From: Rhodospirillaceae bacterium | GTDB lineage: Bacteria > Pseudomonadota > Alphaproteobacteria > Rhodospirillales > Rhodospirillaceae | Direction of reading: 5' to 3' | Assembly: GCA_009693785.1 (NCBI GenBank) | Contig: SHWP01000033.1 | Span: 1 to 40,784, forward strand | DNA length: 40,784 nt | Shown: positions 34,000-40,784 of the stretch, in pieces | Layout: the number at the start of each line of letters is the position of its first letter | Numbering within the stretch: position 1 is the stretch's first letter | Made by a program: the position numbers and the translations under genes | Notes under the pieces: model-generated | Seen by the model: the letters and a program-made list of their open reading frames with translations, nothing else | Database searches by the model: none | What the model was told of the DNA's origin: nothing

Positions 34000-35496
34000 A
34001 TGAGACTCTTGAAGCGAATTGCAATTGCAGTAGCGCTGATCGTGGTTGTGCTGGCCGGAGGCGGCTACGGCACGTTCTGGTACATGAACCGCATCCCGCC
34101 GCAACTGATCGAACCCAATTACTTCACCTATTACAAAAACCAAGACACCACGCCTGTCGGCAAGGTGGGAATTTTCGTCTCAGGGCTAATCATGCCCGAA
34201 AGTTTCCGCATCGAGGATTTTTATAATCTGGCTCTGAAGCCGCAGCAGTACATTCCCTGGCCGATCCGGAATTTCGCGATGGCCGATCGCGGCGTGGTGC
34301 TGCTCGACCCCGACAAGTTCTATGAGTTTAAAGAATTCAAACCCGCCACATTGGTGGATTTTCACGGCAGTGAATTTGATATTGATGGCATCAAGTACCT
34401 CGACAAGCTGGCCGAGGGTAAAGTGCAATGGGTACCGCCCAACCCCACAATGCACATGGATCACGGATATTTTCTGTATCCCGGCCGCAAGAGCGGCATG
34501 CCCACTATCGCTAACAAGCTGACCACCAAGGCCAAGGTATATTATTACGGTAAGGGCAAGGGGTTCATGGATGGCCGTTTGCCGCATGAGGCAGGCGAAT
34601 GGGCCATCGTCTCGGCGGCGATGGATAAGATCAAAGCCAAATATGGCGACGTGCCGTTCCGGTTTGTCAGCGCCGAGAGGCCAGGCATGGCGCGGCAATA
34701 TATGCGCGAATTGTTGGATAGCGGCGTTGAGACAGTGGTGATGGCCGCTCCACGCCCAATTTATTCGCACCATGAAGAGTTCAACGGCTCGATCAAACAC
34801 ACCATGCACTACATCGAGGAGTGGGAGCACGAGCACGGCAAGAAAATAAAAATGATCATCACGCCGCAATTGGGCGAATTCCCGGTGATGAAAGAGGCGT
34901 TTCTGAACATGTTGTGCGACCGGCTGGCCACCTTCCCCAAGGATGCCAAGGTGAAAGTCGTGGTCTCGGTGCATGGTATGGCGTGGGACAACGTGCCCCA
35001 TGAAGCCTGGATCGCGTTGGCCCCGCCCTATCGTGACGGCATGGTGCAGGCGGTGAAAGATGAGCTGGCCAAATGGCCCTTCACCAAAACCGAGACCGTG
35101 CAGGCGCAAGACCACTTCGCCGATCCGCACTCGGACCCCAAGGGTAAGTACCTGTCCACCAACCGCGCATTCTGGGAGGGCGTGAAGGCGGGCTATGACT
35201 ATGTGGTGAATTTGCCCATCGAGTTCTTCGCCGAGAACACCGATACGATGTTTTCGCACGCCATGTTCAACTTCGAAGGCTTTCCCGGGTACACCATTTA
35301 TGACCCAGTCGATTACCCCGATTGGAGCGTGCCCTACACCCGCACGTTCAAAATCGAGAATACTGAGGTAATCTACAATGGCTTGCCGGTCGGCAAATAT
35401 AACAAGCCCATTGTCGAAGCCTATGTGCAGGCCATTGAGTCGGTATTGTCGAAAAGCATGAAACCGGTGAGCCAAGTGGCTGCGGGAACACCCTAA
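34000..35496 (+). CDS. Membrane-anchored ferrochelatase-like protein
   Basis: A 498-residue protein with one N-terminal helix (residues 5-28) anchoring a large periplasmic or cytoplasmic domain. The fold appears to match the ferrochelatase/CbiK superfamily: VGKVGIFVSGLIMPESFRIEDF resembles the opening strand of ferrochelatases; VVMAAPRPIYSHHEEFNGS resembles the LPLYPQYSxxTTGS strand; VVSVHGMAWDNV (His325) resembles SAHGLP with its catalytic His; and LPIEFFAENTDTMF (about 405-418) resembles the FvsDhvETLyE acid segment. Lengths and loop contents differ strongly, and a membrane anchor is not usual, so the metal-insertion role is only an analogy. A terminator follows the gene. Confidence 0.6.
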   Translation: MRLLKRIAIAVALIVVVLAGGGYGTFWYMNRIPPQLIEPNYFTYYKNQDTTPVGKVGIFVSGLIMPESFRIEDFYNLALKPQQYIPWPIRNFAMADRGVVLLDPDKFYEFKEFKPATLVDFHGSEFDIDGIKYLDKLAEGKVQWVPPNPTMHMDHGYFLYPGRKSGMPTIANKLTTKAKVYYYGKGKGFMDGRLPHEAGEWAIVSAAMDKIKAKYGDVPFRFVSAERPGMARQYMRELLDSGVETVVMAAPRPIYSHHEEFNGSIKHTMHYIEEWEHEHGKKIKMIITPQLGEFPVMKEAFLNMLCDRLATFPKDAKVKVVVSVHGMAWDNVPHEAWIALAPPYRDGMVQAVKDELAKWPFTKTETVQAQDHFADPHSDPKGKYLSTNRAFWEGVKAGYDYVVNLPIEFFAENTDTMFSHAMFNFEGFPGYTIYDPVDYPDWSVPYTRTFKIENTEVIYNGLPVGKYNKPIVEAYVQAIESVLSKSMKPVSQVAAGTP

Positions 35497-35520
35497 CAAC
35501 CCTTGCCGATACGGCCTTCA

Positions 35521-35557
35521 CCCCGCCCCGGAATCCGATAGGATCGGGCGGGGTTTT
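35521..35557 (+). terminator. Rho-independent terminator
   Basis: CCCCGCCC (35521-35528) pairs with GGGCGGGG (35546-35553) around a 17-base loop that can itself fold, followed by TTTT. It ends the ABC ATPase - chelatase-like transcript 25 bases after the stop, and is only 19 bases before the next gene's GTG start. Confidence 0.8.
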
Positions 35558-35576
35558 CATTTCGGGGGCGCCCAAC

Positions 35577-37313
35577 GTGGCTGTAGCAATCAAACGTTAT
35601 TTCGTGCCCATCAAGGGCGCGCAAATTCATGTGCGCCGGGCCGACCCGGCTTCGGGCCCCGGCCCCGCCGTGATTTTGCTTCACCCATCGCCGCAGTCGG
35701 GCACGTTTTCGATTCCCATGGCGTTGAAACTAGCGGCCAAGGGTTTCACAGCCATTGCGGTCGATCTGCCGGGTTATGGATTGTCGGACCCGCTGGTGGG
35801 CGGATATCCAAAAGGCCTAAGCCACGAGCACGGCCTTGACCCCTACTTGCCGCCCTATGTGCAATTGCTCGCCGCGCTGAAAATCGACAAGGCCGCGTTT
35901 TATGGCAACGCCACGGGCGCGGAGATCACCCATATCTTTGCCTACAACCACCCCGAGCGCACGGCCGTTGCGATGCTTGATACCGCAGGCCATGTGTCCG
36001 ACGAGGAAGTGGATAAAATCACCGATGGGTATTTTCCCGACACCACGCCCAGGCGTGATGGCGGGCATTTGCTGATCTATTGGGACATGGTGCGGTTCTT
36101 ATCCATCTTCGCGCCGTGGCAGTACACCGATAAGGCGCACCGCTTGCCGCTTGATCAACCGCCCGCCGATAAAGTTCACGAAAAACTAATTGAGTATCTG
36201 CGCGCGGGCACCAATTACGCCGATGCCTACCGGCCCGCGTTTTACACGGCCAAAGGCCCATTGATTTCACGGGTGAAAGTGCCCGCCACACTGACTCGCT
36301 GGGAAGGCAAGGCCAACATCGCCGAGATCGACGCGCTGATTGCTTATGGGCTGCCTGCCAACTTCACCATACTTCGCCCTGGCCCCACCATGGACGAACG
36401 CTTGGACGCAGGCGTCGATTACTTGGTGAAAAATTATCTAAAAACCGGCAAGCCCGCGCCCACCCAACCCGAGCAAGTGGATCGTAAGTCCACACGCATT
36501 CAAAAAATCTGGATCGATGTGCCCGGCGGTCAATTACTGGCCCGGGTTTGTTTTGCTGGCGCGGGCCGGCCAATCTTGGGTCTGCACGACCCGGCTGGAT
36601 CATCGCTGCGGCTGGAGGGCATTCTGGCCACCTATGCAGGCAAGCGGCCCGTGATCACCATCGACAATCCCAACAGCGGTGAGTCCGACAAAATTTTAAA
36701 GCGTGAAGAGATATCCACCGAGGCCTATGCCCGCCACGCCATCGCCGCTTTGGATGTGCTTGGCATCAAAGAGGTTGATGTGATTGGGCGATATTCCGGC
36801 GGTCAGGTGGCCATCGAGATGAGCGCGCAACGGCCTACTCTGGTGAAGCATATCGTCAACCTTGGCGTGATGATGTTCACCGAGGCCGAGCGCGCCGACA
36901 TGTTGAAAAACTACACGCCGTCCATTGCGCCAAAGTGGGATGGAAGCCACCTGATCACCGCGTGGATGATCATGCGCGACATGAATTTGTTCTGGCCGTG
37001 GTACAACCGCACGAAGGCGGGCATCGTGCAGCGTAACGCCGCCATTGATGGCGCTTCGGTGCACCCGCGTGTCGAGGATTTGCTGAAAATCGGCGATACC
37101 TATCAGAATGCCTATGCGGCGGCGTTCAACTACCCCATGGCGGACAAACTGAAGGCGCTGAAGGTGCCTTACCTGGCCGCCGACTCGCCGGGCAGCGGAA
37201 CCTATTCGCGCCAGGCCATGGCGAGGGCCACCGCCCCTCACATCGCCACGGCCGACTTGCCCGATGATGCGAGCGCTTGGCCCGCTGTGTTTGATTCATT
37301 TTGGTCCAAGTAG
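35577..37313 (+). CDS. Tandem two-domain alpha/beta-hydrolase-fold protein lacking Ser nucleophiles (paralog 1)
   Basis: 578 residues from GTG 35577; this start is supported by alignment with the next gene (KRYFVPIK versus AKHFLPLK) and a GGGGG run 8-13 bases upstream. Two homologous hydrolase-fold halves are present, about 1-295 and 315-578. The nucleophile elbows are G110-N-A112-T-G114 and G404-R-Y406-S-G408, so Ala and Tyr replace the catalytic Ser/Asp/Cys. Oxyanion loops read LHPSPQSG and LHDPAGSS. Each half carries a cap motif with a Trp/Asp and DG-[GS]-H-L (TPRRDGGHL; APKWDGSHL), a fingerprint of this protein group. No signal peptide. The function is unlikely to be simple hydrolysis. 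Paired with its paralog in one unit. Confidence 0.85.
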   Translation: MAVAIKRYFVPIKGAQIHVRRADPASGPGPAVILLHPSPQSGTFSIPMALKLAAKGFTAIAVDLPGYGLSDPLVGGYPKGLSHEHGLDPYLPPYVQLLAALKIDKAAFYGNATGAEITHIFAYNHPERTAVAMLDTAGHVSDEEVDKITDGYFPDTTPRRDGGHLLIYWDMVRFLSIFAPWQYTDKAHRLPLDQPPADKVHEKLIEYLRAGTNYADAYRPAFYTAKGPLISRVKVPATLTRWEGKANIAEIDALIAYGLPANFTILRPGPTMDERLDAGVDYLVKNYLKTGKPAPTQPEQVDRKSTRIQKIWIDVPGGQLLARVCFAGAGRPILGLHDPAGSSLRLEGILATYAGKRPVITIDNPNSGESDKILKREEISTEAYARHAIAALDVLGIKEVDVIGRYSGGQVAIEMSAQRPTLVKHIVNLGVMMFTEAERADMLKNYTPSIAPKWDGSHLITAWMIMRDMNLFWPWYNRTKAGIVQRNAAIDGASVHPRVEDLLKIGDTYQNAYAAAFNYPMADKLKALKVPYLAADSPGSGTYSRQAMARATAPHIATADLPDDASAWPAVFDSFWSK

Positions 37314-37315
37314 TC

Positions 37316-39019
37316 ATGGCCGAAATCACGATCGCCAAACATTTCTTGCCGTTGAAAAACGGCCAGCAGGTTCACTACCGCCGCGCGGGGTCGGGCCCAC
37401 CGATCATTCTCATGCACCCCTCGCCTAGCTCGTCGCTGGGTGTAGTGCCCGCCATGAACGTGTTTGCGCAGGCGTTCACTTGCATTGGCCTGGATACGCC
37501 CGGTTATGGGCTGTCGGATGAAATCGTTTCAGACCCCACCATGCTGTGGGGCTATGCCGACGCGCTGATTGAAATTCTCGATGCGCTGGGGATTGGCAAG
37601 GCGATTGTGTATGGCGCGGCCACGGGCGCGCAAGTCGGCATTCAGTTCGCACGCAAATACCCCAACCGCTGCCGCTTGTTGATGCTCGACGCCAATGGCG
37701 ATTTCTCAGGCGAAGCGGGCGAGCATATGGCCAACGGCTATTTTCAAGACATCACGCCGGTGCGCGATGGCTCGCATTTGATTCGCATATGGGATATGTG
37801 CCGCCAGCTTTCGGTGTTCTTCCCGTGGCAATCCATGCTGGCCGAAGATCGCGCCCAAAACGATGTGGCCCCGCCGGACGCCACACACCGCAGCGTGCTC
37901 GATTACCTGCGCGCCGGGCCCAATTACAAGGGCGCGTACTATCAAGCGATGTTGGTGGAGACCTGGGAGAACACGCGCCAAGTCACGATCGAAACATTGA
38001 TGACGCGCAACTCCGGCAGCGTGTTGTTGAAACACACCGATGCGCTATTGGCCAAAGGCTTGCCGCCCAATTTCACTATTTTGCCCTGCGCACCGGCGAC
38101 GCGCTTTACCGTACAATTGGCCGCGCTTAAAGAACGCATGAGTAAGGACGCGCTGCCCGTAGCCCCGCCCTCGCCGCCCGATCATCAGCCCGGTCAGAAC
38201 CGCGTGCAAAACTTCTACATGAATGCGCGCGGTGGAAAGCTGCGCGCACGCGGCAACATGTCTGGCCAAGGCCGCCCACTATTGGCCCTGCATGATCCAG
38301 CCGGATCGTCGAAATTGGTCGAGCCGATCCTCGCGCCGTGGCTGGGCAAGCGGCCGATCATCGCGCTCGACCTACCGGGCAATGGTGAGTCCGATAACGT
38401 GATCGACCCGGCCAACATTACCTCGGCGGCTTATGCCGAGATTGTCAACGAGGCGCTGGCCACCTTTGGCGTTTCTGAAGTCGATGTGATCGGGCGTTAT
38501 TCCGGCGGGCCCGTCGCCATGGAGATGAGTTTTCAAAAACCCGCCCTGGTGAAACATTTAATCCTGGCGGGCATTGGTATCTACGAGGGCGCGGAACAGA
38601 AAGACCTGCTCGATAACTACACGCCATCCATTTCACCAAAGTGGGACGGCAGCCACCTGGTCACGGCTTGGGCGGTGATGCGCGATCAGGGTTTGTTCTG
38701 GCCGTGGTTCAATCGCACGAAGAACGGTATTCTGTGGAACGACAACGCCATTGACGAGGACATGATCCACTTGCGCGTCACGGAAATGCTGAAAATCGGC
38801 GATCAATACCAAAAGGCTTACGCGGCGATGTGGGCCTACCCCATGCGCGAGCGGTTGCCCAAAATCAAAGCGCCCTGCTTGCTGGCCGTGCCAAAATGGG
38901 AACCGATCTACGCCAAAAGTGCTGAGGCACAAAAGATCGCGCCGCAATGCAAGTTGGCCGATCTGCCGCCCGCCGTGAAAGATTGGCACACGGTGATTGA
39001 GCCGTTCTTGGCGGCGTGA
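37316..39019 (+). CDS. Tandem two-domain alpha/beta-hydrolase-fold protein lacking Ser nucleophiles (paralog 2)
   Basis: 567 residues from ATG 37316, two bases after the stop of its paralog (37301 is possible but overlaps it). The halves match those of the first gene: opening FLPLKNGQQVHYRRAGSGP, oxyanion loops MHPSPSSS and LHDPAGSS, elbows G100-A-A102-T-G104 and G393-R-Y395-S-G397, and cap motifs TPVRDGSHL and SPKWDGSHL with FWPWFNRTK. The same residues (Ala, Tyr) occupy the two nucleophile positions as in paralog 1. Conservation of both changes after gene duplication suggests they matter. The stop TGA abuts the stop of the convergent methyltransferase gene. Confidence 0.85.
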   Translation: MAEITIAKHFLPLKNGQQVHYRRAGSGPPIILMHPSPSSSLGVVPAMNVFAQAFTCIGLDTPGYGLSDEIVSDPTMLWGYADALIEILDALGIGKAIVYGAATGAQVGIQFARKYPNRCRLLMLDANGDFSGEAGEHMANGYFQDITPVRDGSHLIRIWDMCRQLSVFFPWQSMLAEDRAQNDVAPPDATHRSVLDYLRAGPNYKGAYYQAMLVETWENTRQVTIETLMTRNSGSVLLKHTDALLAKGLPPNFTILPCAPATRFTVQLAALKERMSKDALPVAPPSPPDHQPGQNRVQNFYMNARGGKLRARGNMSGQGRPLLALHDPAGSSKLVEPILAPWLGKRPIIALDLPGNGESDNVIDPANITSAAYAEIVNEALATFGVSEVDVIGRYSGGPVAMEMSFQKPALVKHLILAGIGIYEGAEQKDLLDNYTPSISPKWDGSHLVTAWAVMRDQGLFWPWFNRTKNGILWNDNAIDEDMIHLRVTEMLKIGDQYQKAYAAMWAYPMRERLPKIKAPCLLAVPKWEPIYAKSAEAQKIAPQCKLADLPPAVKDWHTVIEPFLAA

Positions 39020-39631
39020 TCAACCCGGTTGAATGGCCGAGGTTTGCACAACCGTAGTGCCGGAAGGAACATACTTGGCCGCGATCTGGCCAATCAGATA
39101 ACGATCACCGGGTGAGCGGCTGAGCAAATAAGCCCCGATGTAAGACTCCAACATGTTGGTGCAGATATCGGGGAAGGTGTTCCACACCTCTTCATTCGTC
39201 CAATCGGTTTTGACATGCCGCTCGAAGGGATTGCCTTCAAGCTCGTCTTGAATGGACTCAACCACTGGCACCGAGATGAGCGCCACGCGCGACACGCGCA
39301 AGGCACGGTCCACCACCTTCACGGCTTCTTCCTTGGCCATGTGCTCTAAAATGTCGCCGAAGATCACCACGTCCACGGGGGCGAATTGCGACCAATCCAA
39401 GTAACGAATGTCGGCGACCACGACCTGATCGTATTTTTTCTCAAGCTCATAAGTACGCACGTAGGGCGCCCACACTTCCACGCCCACCCATTGCTGGCCG
39501 GGCTGGCGGAAAGAGGTGTAGGTGCCGATACCCGGCCCCACATCGATGATGCGCTTGAGCGGCGCGACATTATTCAGCGCGGTCAGCATCTCTTTGGACC
39601 AGCGCTTACAGCCGTAGTTGCTTTTGGGCAT
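39020..39631 (-). CDS. Class I SAM-dependent methyltransferase
   Basis: 203 residues from ATG 39631 (a TTG at 39709 would add 26 residues with no family match). Motif I is IIDVGPGIGTY (28-38), a GxGxG variant; WVGVEVWAPYVRTYELEK gives the acidic strand-2 region, VVVADIRYLDW precedes motif IV VVIFGDILEHM, and RALRVSRVALISVPV follows. A cysteine-containing basic start (SNYGCKRW) binds no obvious metal. The substrate is unknown. It is convergent with the tandem hydrolase genes (stops adjacent) and divergent from the hsp20 gene. Confidence 0.85.
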   Translation of the reverse strand: MPKSNYGCKRWSKEMLTALNNVAPLKRIIDVGPGIGTYTSFRQPGQQWVGVEVWAPYVRTYELEKKYDQVVVADIRYLDWSQFAPVDVVIFGDILEHMAKEEAVKVVDRALRVSRVALISVPVVESIQDELEGNPFERHVKTDWTNEEVWNTFPDICTNMLESYIGAYLLSRSPGDRYLIGQIAAKYVPSGTTVVQTSAIQPG

Positions 39632-39790
39632 GGAATTGACGGCCTTGTTGTCTGCGGCACCCAAACGGCGCAGCCCTGGTTTACTACAGGCGGCAGGGAA
39701 GGCCTGCAACCAGGCGGGTTCTGCCCTTTAAAAATTACCGTAGGATACTGAAAACATTGGCTATTTCTGCGCTGACCAGGCCTCTTCGGG

Positions 39791-39819
39791 CTTGACGAAA
39801 CCCTCCCAGCACCCAAAAT
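39791..39819 (+). promoter_or_regulatory. Putative heat-shock (sigma-32-type) promoter
   Basis: CTTGAC (39791-39796) and CCCAAAAT (39812-39819) are 15 bases apart, close to the sigma-32 pattern CTTGAA - CCCCATNT. A sigma-70 reading (TTGACG, 17 bases, AAAATA) is also possible. Either would start a transcript 55-60 bases before the hsp20 ATG. Confidence 0.5.
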
Positions 39820-39860
39820 AACACTGGCCATGCTGCTGATCAGGTGGCCATCAGATTTTC

Positions 39861-39880
39861 GTCTCGCTCAAGGAGGAGAC
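39861..39880 (+). promoter_or_regulatory. Predicted Shine-Dalgarno-sequestering hairpin (RNA thermometer candidate)
   Basis: GTCTC (39861-39865) pairs with GAGAC (39876-39880), and CTC (39867-39869) pairs with GAG (39873-39875), leaving one bulged G (39866) and a three-base AAG loop. The Shine-Dalgarno AAGGAGGAG (39870-39878) lies almost wholly inside this 8-bp stem, 4 bases before the hsp20 ATG. Heating would melt it and free the ribosome site. The hairpin is small, so it is a prediction from pairing only. Confidence 0.6.
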
Positions 39881-39882
39881 AC

Positions 39883-40344
39883 ATGACGCGCGTATCCGTT
39901 TTTTCGAGCCCGCTGCTGTTGGGGTTCGACCATATCGAGCGGGTGCTCGACCGGGTCAACAAGACCGCGGCTGAGGGTTACCCCCCCTACAACATCGAGC
40001 AGACGGGCGAACACAAACTGCGCATCACCTTGGCCGTGGCCGGGTTTGCCGACGATGACCTGTCGGTGAACGTCGAGGACAACCAGTTGGTGATACGCGG
40101 CAAGCAGCAGGACGACACCACCAACCGCGTGTACTTGCACCGCGGCATCGCCGCCCGGCAGTTCACGCGCGGCTTCGTGTTAGCCGAGGGCATTGAGGTG
40201 CGCGGGGCCGAAGTCAACAACGGGCTGTTGCACATCGACCTTGAACGCCCCGTGCCACAACCCAAGATCACCCAAGTGAAAATAAAAACCGCCAATGGCG
40301 GTAAGCCCTCGGCGCGAACCATCGATATCGATCCGGACCGTTGA
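39883..40344 (+). CDS. Hsp20 small heat-shock protein (IbpA-like)
   Basis: A 153-residue chaperone that holds unfolding proteins. ATG 39883 is fixed by the very strong AAGGAGGAG site; a start at 39844 would add a basic tail. The N-terminal region (LLLGFDHIERVLDRVNKTA) is the IbpA-type opening. The alpha-crystallin core runs about residues 33-125, with VNVEDNQLVIRGKQ, ARQFTRGFVLAEGIEV and NNGLLHIDLERPVP. The tail has a KITQVKI stretch, close to the IxI assembly motif. It lies 8 bases before a DUF1150 gene, a pairing known in alphaproteobacteria. A heat-shock-type promoter and a hairpin over the ribosome site precede it. Confidence 0.95.
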   Translation: MTRVSVFSSPLLLGFDHIERVLDRVNKTAAEGYPPYNIEQTGEHKLRITLAVAGFADDDLSVNVEDNQLVIRGKQQDDTTNRVYLHRGIAARQFTRGFVLAEGIEVRGAEVNNGLLHIDLERPVPQPKITQVKIKTANGGKPSARTIDIDPDR

Positions 40345-40352
40345 GATTGAGC

Positions 40353-40604
40353 ATGACAAAACCCGATCACGATCAACCCGAAGACTTTAACGATGGCGCA
40401 GCGCCAGCGATGGCCTCTGCGACCGTTAACTTTGCGCAGCTTGGCCTCAATCAGGTCGCCTACATCCGCCGCGCCGTGATTAACAACGTTGATGTGTGGA
40501 GCATTCATGCCGCCACCGGCGATGCGATTGGCGCGGCCCGCACCTTCGAGCAGGCCTGGGGTGCTGTGATGCAAAATAACTTGGCGCCAGTAAGGGTGCA
40601 CTAG
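40353..40604 (+). CDS. DUF1150 family protein
   Basis: An 83-residue small protein with ATG at 40353 (TTG at 40341 possible but overlaps hsp20). It shows the family pattern: an acidic start, LGLNQVAYIRRAV, then VWSIHAATGDAIGAARTFEQAWGAVMQNNLAPVRVH. DUF1150 genes are typically found next to hsp20 genes in alphaproteobacteria, as here, and are presumably co-transcribed with it. The function is unknown. The gap to hsp20 is 8 bases. The stop codon abuts a palindromic element. Confidence 0.88.
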   Translation: MTKPDHDQPEDFNDGAAPAMASATVNFAQLGLNQVAYIRRAVINNVDVWSIHAATGDAIGAARTFEQAWGAVMQNNLAPVRVH

Positions 40605-40668
40605 GAGCATTTTCCCGAGAAGTGGCCTTCCACTTGGTGTGGAAAATGCGGCCAACAAAGAGCAAGTG
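40604..40668. repeat. Extragenic palindromic element, copy 2
   Basis: GCATTTTCC (40607-40615) pairs with GGAAAATGC (40641-40649), and AAGTGG (40620-40625) pairs with CCACTT (40630-40635) inside it. The shared AAGTGG-CTTCC core and the trailing CCAACAAA (40652-40659) match the element at 30717. It lies directly after the DUF1150 stop and before tRNA-Arg. Confidence 0.7.
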
Positions 40669-40732
40669 TTGACGAGCTAGTGCGGGCCAACTGGGGCTGA
40701 TATAAACACCACGCTTATTGCCGTTTGGTTCA

Positions 40733-40784
40733 GTCCCCGTAGCTCAGCTGGATAGAGCACCAGATTCCTAATCTGGGGGTCGTG
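40733..40784 (+). tRNA. tRNA-Arg(CCT), truncated by the window end
   Basis: The first 52 bases of a tRNA: acceptor GTCCCCG (40733-40739), TA, D stem GCTC...GAGC, anticodon stem CCAGA/TCTGG with loop TTCCTAA, giving anticodon CCT (Arg). The variable region is cut at the window edge; the T arm and 3' acceptor lie outside. A TATAAA at 40701-40706 may be its -10 box. Confidence 0.95.

Noticed and set aside
34186..35499. Long minus-strand open frame (437 codons) opposite the chelatase-like gene
   Set aside because: It lies wholly antisense to a recognisable gene, has no family resemblance, and such frames arise from G+C codon bias.
40669..40706. TTGACG and TATAAA as a promoter for tRNA-Arg
   Set aside because: The spacing of 26 bases is too long for a standard promoter; only the TATAAA is kept as a weak hint.

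Overview
The window (about 60% G+C by eye) reads as a chromosomal segment of an alphaproteobacterium. Usg at the left edge, and an Hsp20 gene followed by a DUF1150 gene at the right edge, are alphaproteobacterial signatures. TRAP and family-5 ABC binding proteins, a NicO/DUF1007 metal pair and palindromic extragenic repeats of an alphaproteobacterial type fit the same group. The genus cannot be named. No phage genes, transposase, CRISPR array or replication origin was seen.

Layout, left to right. 1-6.4 kb: the tail of usg, a Tat-signal Rossmann protein, a twice-frameshifted DUF4010/MgtC-like pseudogene, a complete TRAP transporter operon (dctP-dctQ-dctM, minus strand) and an exported two-domain alpha/beta hydrolase. 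6.5-9.2 kb: the tRNA-modification gene mnmC and two small unknowns. 9.2-9.8 kb: a gene-free stretch of 590 bp full of inverted repeats, leading into a DUF6502 - DUF5666 pair. 11.8-21.5 kb: a VOC protein, an outer-membrane beta-barrel, two tandem family-5 solute-binding proteins, and facing them a minus-strand operon of patatin - third solute-binding protein - two NTF2-like proteins. No ABC permease or ATPase partner for these binding proteins is present.

21.5-27.3 kb: an RND efflux pump with its adaptor and an Ldh2-type dehydrogenase, all minus strand. 27.4-30.5 kb: a histidine-rich NicO nickel/cobalt transporter, convergent with a DUF1007 periplasmic protein, then a two-part methyltransferase. 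30.5-30.8 kb: a gene-free stretch with a minus-strand terminator, a possible tiny peptide or small RNA unit, and an extragenic palindromic element. 30.8-33.2 kb: prolyl aminopeptidase and a divergent MFS transporter. 33.3-39.0 kb: an ABC ATPase, a membrane-anchored protein resembling ferrochelatases, a terminator, and two paralogous proteins each made of two alpha/beta-hydrolase domains. All four of these domains lack the serine nucleophile. 39.0-40.8 kb: a methyltransferase, a heat-shock hsp20 - DUF1150 operon whose Shine-Dalgarno lies in a predicted hairpin, a second palindromic element, and the start of tRNA-Arg(CCT).

The most unusual parts are the serine-less tandem alpha/beta-hydrolase paralogs beside a chelatase-like protein, the hairpin that buries the hsp20 ribosome-binding site, and the paired operator-like palindromes ahead of the DUF6502 gene. 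Functions are inferred from recognisable motifs and gene order only; no database search was possible.
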